Source: Burkholderia cepacia
GTDB taxonomy: Bacteria; Pseudomonadota; Gammaproteobacteria; Burkholderiales; Burkholderiaceae
Assembly: GCF_001039005.1 (NCBI RefSeq)
Contig: NZ_LDWR01000045.1
Coordinates: 141,988-205,987, forward strand
Length of the DNA stretch: 64,000 nt
Direction of reading: 5' to 3'
Position numbers and translations under genes: made by a program. The notes under the pieces are model-generated. The model was not told the origin of the DNA, ran no database searches, and was given only the letters and a program-made list of their open reading frames with translations. Shown here piece by piece: positions 55,042 to 62,308 of the stretch. The first letter of the stretch is position 1. Every line of letters starts with the position of its first letter.

Positions 55042-55110
55042 TTTCAGCACGACGTATCCCGATGCGGCCGGCATCGTTGCGGCCGCGCTCCAGCAAGGAA
55101 GGAGACTCCG

Positions 55111-55767
55111 ATGCTACAGCTGTGCGGTATCCCGTTGTCCAACTATTACAACAAGGTGAAGTTCGTCCTGCTCGAGCACGACATCCCGTTCGAGGAGTCG
55201 GTGTGCGGTTTGCCGATCAGCGATCCGGCCCAGCTCGCCGATTCGCCGCTCGGCAAGATTCCGTTCCTGAGGACCGAAGAGGGCGCGCTGTTCGAGTCGC
55301 AGGTAATCGTCGAATACCTGGCGGCGCGTTATCCCGAGAAAGCCATTTTCCCGGCGGGGCCGTTCGCGGCCGCGAAGGTGCGCGAACTGGTCGAGACGCT
55401 CGAGCTGTATCTCGAATGGATGGCGCGCGAGATCTATACGGAAGCGTTTTTCGGCGGCAAGGTCAGCGACGGAATGAAGGCGCACGTCGAGAAGCGTCTG
55501 CCGCGCGCGATCGATGCGTTCAAGCAGATGACGCAGTTTTCGCCTTATGTGCTCGGCGAGTCGTTCAGCCTCGCGGACATCGCCGCAACGATCCATCTGC
55601 CGGTCATCGGGATGGCGACGAAGGCCGTGTACGGGCGTGACTTTCTGCTCGACGCAGGCATCGACTGGAAGGCTCACTCGAAGAAGGTCGGCGAGCGCGC
55701 TGCCGCGCAGCGCGTGGCCGCCGATCGCAAGGCTTACGTCGAAGCGACCAGCGGCGTGCGCTCGTAA
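55111..55767 (+). CDS. Glutathione S-transferase family protein
   Basis: A 218-residue protein with thioredoxin-like N-domain (LCGIPLSNYYNKVKFVLLEH) carrying the cis-Pro region GKIPFLRTEEG and the E-S pair in LFESQVIVEYL, plus a helical C-domain (GESFSLADI). The serine and tyrosines near residues 10-13 are candidate glutathione contacts. GAAGGAGAC precedes ATG 55111. Substrate unknown. Confidence 0.88.
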   Translation: MLQLCGIPLSNYYNKVKFVLLEHDIPFEESVCGLPISDPAQLADSPLGKIPFLRTEEGALFESQVIVEYLAARYPEKAIFPAGPFAAAKVRELVETLELYLEWMAREIYTEAFFGGKVSDGMKAHVEKRLPRAIDAFKQMTQFSPYVLGESFSLADIAATIHLPVIGMATKAVYGRDFLLDAGIDWKAHSKKVGERAAAQRVAADRKAYVEATSGVRS

Positions 55768-55780
55768 GCGCGATTCCGGC

Positions 55781-55800
55781 GGGGCGGCACGGGCCGCCCC
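55781..55800. terminator. Hairpin between convergent GST and aminotransferase genes
   Basis: GGGGCGGC and GCCGCCCC form a perfect 8-base stem with an ACGG loop between two convergent stops. No T-run follows on either strand, so termination is plausible but unproven. Confidence 0.45.
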
Positions 55801-55809
55801 GTGCGGGAC

Positions 55810-56982
55810 TTACAGGCGGGCGAGCCGCTCGAGCGCGGACGCGAGCGTGCGTTCCTGCTTCGCGAAGCAGAAGCGCACGACGCCCGATTCGTGCGGCTCG
55901 TGATAGAACGCCGACACCGGAATCGCGGCCACGCCGATCTCCGACGTGAGCCATTTCGAGAATTCCGCTTCGGGCAGGTCGCTGATCGCCGAGTAATCGA
56001 CGCACTGGAAGTACGTGCCCGTGCACGGCAGCCGCTTGAAGCGCGTGCGCTCGAGGCCGGCACGGAAGAAGTCGCGTTTCTTCTGGTAGAAGCCGGCGAG
56101 CGTCAGGTACGGTGCCGGGTCGCGCAGGTAGTCGGCGAGCCCGATCTGCATCGGCGTGTTCACCGTGAAGACGTTGAACTGGTGGACCTTGCGGAATTCC
56201 GCGGTCAGCGCCGCAGGCGCCGCGACGTAGCCGACTTTCCAGCCCGTCACGTGATAGGTCTTGCCGAAGCTCGACACGATGAAGCTGCGCGACGCGAGTT
56301 CCGGATAGCGTGCAACGCTTTCGTGGCGCGCGCCGTCGTAGACCATGTGCTCGTAGACCTCGTCGGACACGATCAGCACGTTGGTGCCGCGCACGATGTC
56401 CTCGAGCTTGCGCATGTCCGCCTCGCGCCATACGGTACCGGTCGGGTTATGCGGCGTGTTGATCAGGATCATGCGTGTTTTCGGCGTGATCGCGGCCGCG
56501 AGACGGTCGAACGGGATCGTGTAGTCCGGCGCCTCCAGCGTGACGAACACGGGCGTGCCGCCCGCGAGTTCGATCGACGGCAGGTAGCTGTCGTAAGTCG
56601 GTTCGACGACGATCACTTCATCGCCCGGGTGCACCGCGCACAGGATCGCCGTCAGCAGCGCCTGCGTCGCGCCGGCCGTTACGGTGATTTCGGTGGCCGG
56701 ATCGTAGCGCCGGCCGTAAACCTGCGCGATCTTGTCGGCGATCGCGTCGCGCAGCGGCGCGACGCCGGCCATCGGCGGATACTGGTTGTGCCCGTTGCGC
56801 ATCGCGGCCGCGACGGCGTCGACGATGCGCGGATCGCAATCGAAATCGGGGAATCCCTGGCCGAGGTTCACGGCGCCTTTTTCGGCGGCAAGCGCGCTCA
56901 TGACCGTGAAGATCGTCGTGCCGACGTTCGGCAGGCGCGAGGGGAAAACGGGCGTCGTGGGCATGTCTGAAGGAGCGTTCAT
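55810..56982 (-). CDS. PLP-dependent aminotransferase (class I/II, methionine aminotransferase YbdL-like)
   Basis: A 390-residue fold-type I enzyme. The PLP lysine lies in SSFGKTYHVTGWKVGY (near 240), preceded by NTPHNPTGTVW and SDEVYEHMVYDG. GAVNLGQGFPDFD and GHNQYPPMAG are typical of the YbdL/kynurenine aminotransferase group, which transaminates methionine and aromatic amino acids. ATG 56982 is used; 56964 is an alternative. The PIN gene ends 33 bases upstream in the same direction. Confidence 0.88.
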   Translation of the reverse strand: MNAPSDMPTTPVFPSRLPNVGTTIFTVMSALAAEKGAVNLGQGFPDFDCDPRIVDAVAAAMRNGHNQYPPMAGVAPLRDAIADKIAQVYGRRYDPATEITVTAGATQALLTAILCAVHPGDEVIVVEPTYDSYLPSIELAGGTPVFVTLEAPDYTIPFDRLAAAITPKTRMILINTPHNPTGTVWREADMRKLEDIVRGTNVLIVSDEVYEHMVYDGARHESVARYPELASRSFIVSSFGKTYHVTGWKVGYVAAPAALTAEFRKVHQFNVFTVNTPMQIGLADYLRDPAPYLTLAGFYQKKRDFFRAGLERTRFKRLPCTGTYFQCVDYSAISDLPEAEFSKWLTSEIGVAAIPVSAFYHEPHESGVVRFCFAKQERTLASALERLARL

Positions 56983-57015
56983 CGATACGGTCGAAATCGG
57001 GTGGAGTCTGGTGCG

Positions 57016-57513
57016 TCAGGCCGGCGTGGCCGTGGCGATCGGCGCGGCGTCGAGCGCGCAGGCCTCGGCGAACGGCGCCGGTTGCGCGATCCGGAAGCCA
57101 AAGTCGCGTGCGGTGCGCTTCGCGAGCTTCAGCAGCGCACGGTCTTTCGAGACGAGCCATTCGGCCTGCGCGGCGCGGGCGAGTTCGAGAAACTTCTGGT
57201 CGTCGCGGTCCTTGCATTTCGGCAGCGGCGGCGCGTCGGCGTCGACGGGCGGCGGTTCGACGAGGCTCGCCAGGCGGGCGACGGTCGCGAGCGCAGCGGC
57301 CTTGTCGACCGCGCGCGCCTGGAACTGCGGATAATCGAGCACATACTCGAGCTCCGTCAGGCAGCGGCCGTCGATCACGGCGGCAAGCGTGCCGCGTTCC
57401 AGCGCGGCCCGGATCGGGCGCGTAGCGGGGTCGTCGAATACGAGAATGTCGATCCAGACGTTCGAGTCGAGCACGACGCGGTGCGCGGTGTGCGGGGCGA
57501 GAGAGCGGGTCAT
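57016..57513 (-). CDS. PIN-domain protein (putative toxin family, COG1569 type)
   Basis: A 165-residue PIN nuclease-like protein. Acidic active-site residues are visible in VVLDSNVWIDIL, LTELEYVL and CKDRDDQKFLELA, with SKDRALLKL at the end. Such proteins are annotated as toxins of type II systems, but no antitoxin gene lies upstream, and the neighbours are metabolic. It may be a solitary RNase. Confidence 0.85.
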   Translation of the reverse strand: MTRSLAPHTAHRVVLDSNVWIDILVFDDPATRPIRAALERGTLAAVIDGRCLTELEYVLDYPQFQARAVDKAAALATVARLASLVEPPPVDADAPPLPKCKDRDDQKFLELARAAQAEWLVSKDRALLKLAKRTARDFGFRIAQPAPFAEACALDAAPIATATPA

Positions 57514-57570
57514 TCGTTACAATCGGTGGTTTTCGTCTGACCGCAAGGCACGGCGTGCCAGCGAGCCTCT

Positions 57571-58353
57571 ATGATAATCGTTCTCTCTCCAGCCAAATCC
57601 CTCGACTACGATACGCCTGCGCACGTCCAGTCTTACACGAAGCCTGCATTCGTCGACGACGCATCGGAACTGATCGACGGCCTGCGCAAGCTTTCGCCGC
57701 AGGACATCGCGACGTTGATGGATATTTCCGATCCGCTCGCGCGCCTGAATTTCCAGCGCTACGCGGACTGGTCGCCGACTTTTACGCCGGCCAATGCGAA
57801 GCAGGCCGTGCTCGCGTTCAACGGCGACGTATATGAGGGATTCGACGCGAAATCGCTGTCGTCCGCCGATCTCGACTATGCGCAGCAGCACGTGCGCGTG
57901 CTGTCGGGCCTGTACGGGCTGTTGCGTCCGCTCGACCTGCTGCAGCCGTACCGGCTCGAGATGGGTACGCGCTTCGCGAACGCACGAGGTAAAGACCTGT
58001 ACGCGTTCTGGGGCGACCGCATCACGCGCGCGCTGAACGAACAGCTCGAGACGCGCAGCGGCGCGGCGCGCGTGCTGGTCAACTGTGCGTCGACCGAGTA
58101 CTTCAAGTCGGTCAAGCCGAAACTGCTGGCCGCGCCCGTCATCACGCCGGTGTTCGAGGACTGGAAGGGCGGCCGCTACAAGATCATCAGCTTCCATGCG
58201 AAGCGCGCGCGCGGCCTGATGGCGCGTTTTATCGTCGAGAACCGTATTACCGAGCCGAAGGCGCTGCAGGATTTCGCGACGGAAGGCTATGCATTCGACG
58301 CGGCTGCGTCGAACGATTCGACTTACGTATATCGCCGGCGAGTCGGCGAGTGA
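57571..58353 (+). CDS. yaaA: Peroxide stress protein YaaA
   Basis: A 260-residue protein with the family opening MIIVLSPAKSLDYDTP and conserved FNGDVYEGFDAKSL, LSGLYGLLRPLDL and NCASTEYFKSV. In E. coli YaaA limits free iron and so DNA damage during peroxide stress. The 58-base gap from the divergent PIN gene serves as a shared promoter region. Confidence 0.94.
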   Translation: MIIVLSPAKSLDYDTPAHVQSYTKPAFVDDASELIDGLRKLSPQDIATLMDISDPLARLNFQRYADWSPTFTPANAKQAVLAFNGDVYEGFDAKSLSSADLDYAQQHVRVLSGLYGLLRPLDLLQPYRLEMGTRFANARGKDLYAFWGDRITRALNEQLETRSGAARVLVNCASTEYFKSVKPKLLAAPVITPVFEDWKGGRYKIISFHAKRARGLMARFIVENRITEPKALQDFATEGYAFDAAASNDSTYVYRRRVGE

Positions 58354-58357
58354 CCAT

Positions 58358-58382
58358 GCCGGCCGTTCACGAGATGGCCGGC
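58358..58382 (+). terminator. Hairpin after yaaA
   Basis: GCCGGCC and GGCCGGC pair across an 11-base loop just after the yaaA stop. There is no T-run, so this is a weak or Rho-assisted terminator at best. Confidence 0.4.
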
Positions 58383-58435
58383 GCATGCATGAGGCCGGGC
58401 GGGCGACACACCGCCGGTTTCGGCCGACAGCCTTG

Positions 58436-58485
58436 CATGGGACCGGAGTAAGCGCTGAAGCGCTAACTCCGGTCGACACAGGAGA
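58436..58485 (+). ncRNA. Repeated 5'-UTR hairpin element, copy 3
   Basis: GCATGG, arms GACCGGAGT (58441-58449) and ACTCCGGTC (58466-58474), inner AAGCGCTGAAGCGCTA, then GACACAGGAGAGACAG before the carboxypeptidase ATG at 58491. Here the inner AGCGCT repeats pair perfectly, extending the stem across a two-base centre. Confidence 0.7.
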
Positions 58486-58490
58486 GACAG

Positions 58491-59645
58491 ATGACCCTTT
58501 CGATCACCAGCAATTTCGACGCAGGCGCAATCGACGTCGTATCGTGCGACAGCCCCGATGCGATTCGGCTGCGCGTACGCGGCGACAGCCGCTCGGAATT
58601 CGCGCAATGGTTTTACTACCGCTTGACGGGCGCACGCGGCGAGCGGTGTGTGATGAGTTTCGAGAATGCGGCCGAATGCGCGTATCCGTCCGGCTGGCGC
58701 AACTACAGCGCGGTAGCGAGCTACGACCGGGTCGACTGGTTCCGCGTGCCGACGACGTTCGACGGCAAGACGATGACCATCGACCATACGCCCGAGTTCG
58801 ACAGCATCTACTACGCGTATTTCGAACCGTACTCGGAAGAACGTCACGCGGCGTTTCTCGGCGCGGTCCAGCAGTTGCCGCAGGCGAGCGTCGTCGAACT
58901 CGGCCGCACGGTCGAAGGCCGCCCGATGTCGCTGCTGACGCTCGGCACGCCGGAAACCGACGGTGAACCGAAGAAGAAGGTGTGGATCATCGCGCGCCAG
59001 CATCCCGGCGAGACGATGGCCGAGTGGTTCGTCGAAGGCCTCGTCAAGCGTCTGGCCGGATGGGGCGACTGGGCTGGCGATCCGGTCGCGCGCAAGCTCT
59101 ACGATCGCGTGACGTTCCACATCGTCCCGAACATGAACCCGGACGGCAGCGTGCACGGCAACCTGCGCACCAATGCGGCAGGCGCGAACCTGAACCGCGA
59201 GTGGATGGCGCCCGATGCCGAGCGTAGTCCCGAGGTGCTGGCCGTGCGCGACGCGATCCACGCGATCGGCTGCGACATGTTCTTCGACATTCACGGCGAC
59301 GAGGATCTGCCGTACGTGTTCGTTGCCGGTTCGGAGATGCTGCCGAGCTTCACCGAGCAGCAGGGCAAGGAGCAGACCGCGTTCATCGACGCGTTCAAGG
59401 TGGCGAGCCCCGACTTCCAGACCGAGCACGGCTACGCGGCGAGCAAGTACAAGGAAGACGCGCTCAAGCTTGCGTCGAAGTACATCGGCCACCAGTTCGG
59501 CTGCCTGTCGCTGACGCTCGAGATGCCGTTCAAGGACAACGCGAACCTGCCCGACGAGCGGGTCGGCTGGAACGGCGAGCGCAGTGCGGCGCTCGGCGCG
59601 GCGATGCTGGCCGCGATCCTGGTGCACGTCGACGCGTTCGCGTAA
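58491..59645 (+). CDS. M14-family zinc carboxypeptidase (cytosolic carboxypeptidase-like)
   Basis: A 384-residue protein: an N-terminal beta-sandwich domain (about 1-130, AQWFYYRLTGARGE) and a C-terminal M14 domain. Zinc ligands are His and Glu in RQHPGETMAEW (near 169) and His in DIHGDEDLPYV (near 265); the catalytic glutamate is in LTLEMPF. This is the layout of Nna1/CCP-like carboxypeptidases, which trim C-terminal residues, notably glutamates, in eukaryotes; the bacterial substrate is unknown. No signal peptide, so cytoplasmic. Confidence 0.9.
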   Translation: MTLSITSNFDAGAIDVVSCDSPDAIRLRVRGDSRSEFAQWFYYRLTGARGERCVMSFENAAECAYPSGWRNYSAVASYDRVDWFRVPTTFDGKTMTIDHTPEFDSIYYAYFEPYSEERHAAFLGAVQQLPQASVVELGRTVEGRPMSLLTLGTPETDGEPKKKVWIIARQHPGETMAEWFVEGLVKRLAGWGDWAGDPVARKLYDRVTFHIVPNMNPDGSVHGNLRTNAAGANLNREWMAPDAERSPEVLAVRDAIHAIGCDMFFDIHGDEDLPYVFVAGSEMLPSFTEQQGKEQTAFIDAFKVASPDFQTEHGYAASKYKEDALKLASKYIGHQFGCLSLTLEMPFKDNANLPDERVGWNGERSAALGAAMLAAILVHVDAFA

Positions 59646-59663
59646 GCGCACCGTCGTCGTACG

Positions 59664-59702
59664 AAAAAAGCCGGGGCATCCTGCGATGCCCCGGCTTTTT
59701 TT
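59664..59702. terminator. Bidirectional intrinsic terminator
   Basis: AAAAAAGCCGGGGCATC pairs with GATGCCCCGGCTTTTTT around CTGC. T-runs lie on both strands, serving the carboxypeptidase and the convergent secreted-protein gene. Confidence 0.93.
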
Positions 59703-59724
59703 CTGTCGTTGCCGCGTCGTCGTA

Positions 59725-60342
59725 TCAAGACTTCTTCGTGGTTTTCTTCTTCACGACCTTCTTCTGGCCGCTCGATTTTTTCGTTGCGACAGCCTTCTTG
59801 CCGGTGCGGCCCGATGCCTTGACCTTGCCTCGGTGCGACTTGCCCTTGAACTTCTTCGTCGAAGACGTTGAGCGTTCGACGCGCGGCTTCAGCGGCGGAA
59901 CGGGATCGTTCCAGCTGAACGCGAGCATCTGCTGGCCGACATAGCCGCAACGGAATTTCAGCGGCGTCGCGTCGCCGCCGTCATTGTGGATGCCGAGTCC
60001 GTCGACCGTGACGATGTTGTCGACCTTCACGCGCTGCTTGCCCTGGTCGAACGAGTCGTTCCACGGCGTGATCGTCGCGTTGCCGCTGTCGAATGCGTTC
60101 GGCGCGAAGTCGACACGGTCGAAGGCCGACGATGTGCTGGCGATGAAGCTGCCGTGCGCCGCACAATCGGCGGCGAGCGGATCGGCATGCATTTCGTTGA
60201 CGAATTTGTTGATCAGTTCGGAGCGCTGGTCGAGCAGGTCGGCGAACACCGGTGTCGGAAGCGCAAGCGACAGGCCCGCGATGCAGGCTGCCAGCTTGCC
60301 GAGCGCCCGGAAAATCCGGAGCGAGGCAGGTGAGCTGTCCAT
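59725..60342 (-). CDS. Secreted protein with Lys-rich tail (possibly BspC-like)
   Basis: About 205 residues. A signal peptide (SLRIFRALGKLAACIAGLSL, cleaved after PVFA) leads to a compact domain starting DLLDQRSELINKFVNEMHAD with two cysteines. The last 60 residues are Lys/Ser/Thr-rich (KKVVKKKTTKKS), resembling a nucleic-acid or polyanion-binding tail. I believe relatives are annotated as BspC-domain proteins but am not certain. The start is uncertain: 60342 puts the signal peptide near the N-terminus; 60372 and a TTG at 60411 are also in frame. None has a clear ribosome-binding site. Confidence 0.7.
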   Translation of the reverse strand: MDSSPASLRIFRALGKLAACIAGLSLALPTPVFADLLDQRSELINKFVNEMHADPLAADCAAHGSFIASTSSAFDRVDFAPNAFDSGNATITPWNDSFDQGKQRVKVDNIVTVDGLGIHNDGGDATPLKFRCGYVGQQMLAFSWNDPVPPLKPRVERSTSSTKKFKGKSHRGKVKASGRTGKKAVATKKSSGQKKVVKKKTTKKS

Positions 60343-60369
60343 CTGGTTATTGGTGAGGAGCGAATGAGA

Positions 60370-60395
60370 CATCGGGCACGTATAGATGCCCGATG
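60370..60395. promoter_or_regulatory. Inverted repeat upstream of the secreted-protein gene
   Basis: CATCGGGCA and TGCCCGATG, perfect 9-base arms with an 8-base spacer, lie 27 bases before the chosen start and cover the alternative start at 60372. It may be an operator or a leader hairpin. Confidence 0.45.
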
Positions 60396-60511
60396 AAGAA
60401 CAGGAGTTCAATCTTAGCGTAAAAAAGTTGTGCGGCAGTAGACGGCATATTCTCCCGCGCCGCGGAAGAGGCCGCCGGCACGTGTTGACACAGCCACGAT
60501 CGGAAGGGAAT

Positions 60512-61186
60512 TCAGGCGCGCGGGCCGCCGAGGCGATAGCGCCGGACGTCGAAGGTCGTGACCCACGCGGGGCGATAGACGGCGATGAGTGCTGTCGCCA
60601 TGCCCGTGAACCACGCTTCGCCGAGCGCGAGCAGCGCCGTGTTCAGCAGATAGCCGGCCGGAATCACGACGGGCACGCCATCCGCGAGCGCGAGCTGGAC
60701 ACCGGCCGCGGCAGCCGCGACCGCGATGATCGCGATGGCCGGCGACAGGAATCCCTGGCCGGTGATGAACGATGCGAGATTGTGCGGCAGCCATGCGAGT
60801 GCGGCGCGCTGCAGCAACGCCGACACGGCGACAGGCAGCGCACCGTAGATCAGATAGGTCAGGCCAATGCCTTGCCACGGCGCGTCGAAGATGATCGCGG
60901 CAACCGCCGTGACGGCGCCCATTGCGATCAGCGCGAGTGTCCAGTCGAACAGCGTGACGAGCAGCGTTGCGCCAAGCAGATGCATGACGATGCCGTCTTC
61001 GAGCCAAGCATTCGAGGCCCAGAGGACTGCGATCGCGGTGACGAGCGCGAGCCACACGTGCTGGAGCGTGGCGTCCTGCAGGCGCACGAAGGGGCGATTC
61101 CAGATCGCGAGTGCGAGCAGGGCCGCGGCGGCGATCCAGCCACCGATGCCAATCCAGAGCGGAAGCGGTGTGAAAAGAAAACCCAT
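60512..61186 (-). CDS. CbiM-like energy-coupling factor transporter permease homologue
   Basis: A 224-residue membrane protein with about seven helices. GIVMHLLGATLLVTLFDW and GLTYLIYGALPVAVSALL resemble the CbiM/COG3235 group, which carries cobalt or nickel with an ECF ATPase. The usual N-terminal metal-binding Met-His start is absent, and there are no cbiN, cbiQ or cbiO genes nearby, so transport of a metal is unproven. Confidence 0.75.
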   Translation of the reverse strand: MGFLFTPLPLWIGIGGWIAAAALLALAIWNRPFVRLQDATLQHVWLALVTAIAVLWASNAWLEDGIVMHLLGATLLVTLFDWTLALIAMGAVTAVAAIIFDAPWQGIGLTYLIYGALPVAVSALLQRAALAWLPHNLASFITGQGFLSPAIAIIAVAAAAAGVQLALADGVPVVIPAGYLLNTALLALGEAWFTGMATALIAVYRPAWVTTFDVRRYRLGGPRA

Positions 61187-61261
61187 GCGTTCATATTACT
61201 CGTTGAGCATCAAAGGTGGGAATCCGCACATACCGACCGTCGCAATATCGAGACTGTTTGC

Positions 61262-62098
61262 CTAGCGTTCGCGCCGGAACCGCGCCGGCGGCTCTGCGGC
61301 GAGTGGCAGGTCTTGCGTACCGGCATTCGCGGCCGGCAACGGGTACGGATGGTCGTTCCGTTGCGTCCGCTGTGGAGCCGGACCGTGTTCGCCGATGGCC
61401 GGCTTGCGCGCGCGGCTGCGGTTCGCCAGCAGCACCTCGAGGTGGGGCGACAGCCAGCCGTTGTAGATCGCGACCGCGGCGGCGCGGTTCGCGGCGCCAA
61501 GCTGCTGGAAGATGCTGGCGAGGTGGATCTTCACGGTACCTTCGCTGATGCCGAGCGTACGGGCGATCATCTTGTTCGTGCTGCCCATGTGGACGAAGCG
61601 CATGATCTGCGCTTGTCGCGGCGACAAGAGGCCGCTCGGCGGGCGGCGGGGCAGCGAGCCGGCAAGCGTCTGGAAATGCGCATCGTGGCGGACCGCGGCC
61701 GTGGAAGGCAGCAGGCTGAGGGCGATCGGCGGGATGTAGTGACCGCCCAGCAGCACCATCTCGAGTGCGCGTACGATCAGGTGCGGCCGCGTGGAGTGCG
61801 GGATCACGCCCGCGACACCGTAGTTGAAGAAGCGCTGGATGGATTCCGGTGACGCTTCGTCGACGAGCACGGCGGCGGGTGTCGGCGAGCACGCGCTGCA
61901 CAGCGCCTGAAGCTCGCTGAGCCGGCCGACGTCCAGCCAGTCGATCGCGACGAGGTCGAAACGCTGGGTGCGCAGCAGCCGGCGCGCCTGGAAGCCGTCG
62001 GGCGCATCGTTGATGCTGGCGTGACGGTCGATCTGCCGCAACAGGGCCTTCAGTCCGTCACGCCGCTCGGCGTCTGAATTGAGCACCAGGAACCGCAT
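61262..62098 (-). CDS. LuxR-family response regulator with degenerate receiver
   Basis: A 278-residue protein. The receiver spans residues 1-120; Asp53 (VAIDWLD) could be phosphorylated, but the conserved lysine is His (GVIPHST). The GerE/LuxR helix-turn-helix spans about 160-225 (LLSPRQAQIMRFVHMGSTNK, then MIARTLGISEGTVKIHL). The tail of 50 residues is Pro/Arg-rich. The perfect ribosome-binding site TTAGGAGGTT fixes the start at 62098, excluding the 14-residue upstream extension. No sensor kinase is adjacent. Target genes unknown. Confidence 0.88.
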   Translation of the reverse strand: MRFLVLNSDAERRDGLKALLRQIDRHASINDAPDGFQARRLLRTQRFDLVAIDWLDVGRLSELQALCSACSPTPAAVLVDEASPESIQRFFNYGVAGVIPHSTRPHLIVRALEMVLLGGHYIPPIALSLLPSTAAVRHDAHFQTLAGSLPRRPPSGLLSPRQAQIMRFVHMGSTNKMIARTLGISEGTVKIHLASIFQQLGAANRAAAVAIYNGWLSPHLEVLLANRSRARKPAIGEHGPAPQRTQRNDHPYPLPAANAGTQDLPLAAEPPARFRRER

Positions 62099-62238
62099 AT
62101 TCAACCTCCTAAGGTGAGTCATTGATTTGCCGTCGGTCATGCCTTGGGTCTGATGATGACAAAGACCTTACACGATGTCTGCTTGGCTGAAAGGCTTAGG
62201 AAAAGTCTGAAAATTCGGGCGGCGGAATAGCGGACAAG

Positions 62239-62273
62239 AAAAAAGCCGCTCCGGCGGGAACCGGGAGCGGCTT
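62239..62273 (-). terminator. Intrinsic terminator after the DUF2863 gene
   Basis: On the minus strand AAGCCGCTCC and GGAGCGGCTT pair across a 10-12-base loop and are followed by TTTTTTC, 36 bases after the stop. Confidence 0.88.
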
Positions 62274-62308
62274 CGGGCGGGCAGGCCGGGTGGGCCCGCG
62301 GCGCGGGG

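Noticed and set aside
55781..55800. ACGG-loop hairpin considered as a second guanidine-II riboswitch
   Set aside because: It is a single hairpin between two convergent gene ends with no downstream gene to control; the ACGG loop is probably chance.
57016..57513. PIN gene as a full toxin-antitoxin system
   Set aside because: No antitoxin-sized ORF with a DNA-binding domain is adjacent.
49481..58490. The three GCATGG hairpins as transposon ends or REP-type mobile repeats
   Set aside because: They have fixed position before ribosome-binding sites, show stem covariation and lack target-site duplications or a transposase.
60512..61186. A complete cobalt/nickel ECF transporter
   Set aside because: Only the CbiM-like component is present, and its metal-binding N-terminus is missing.
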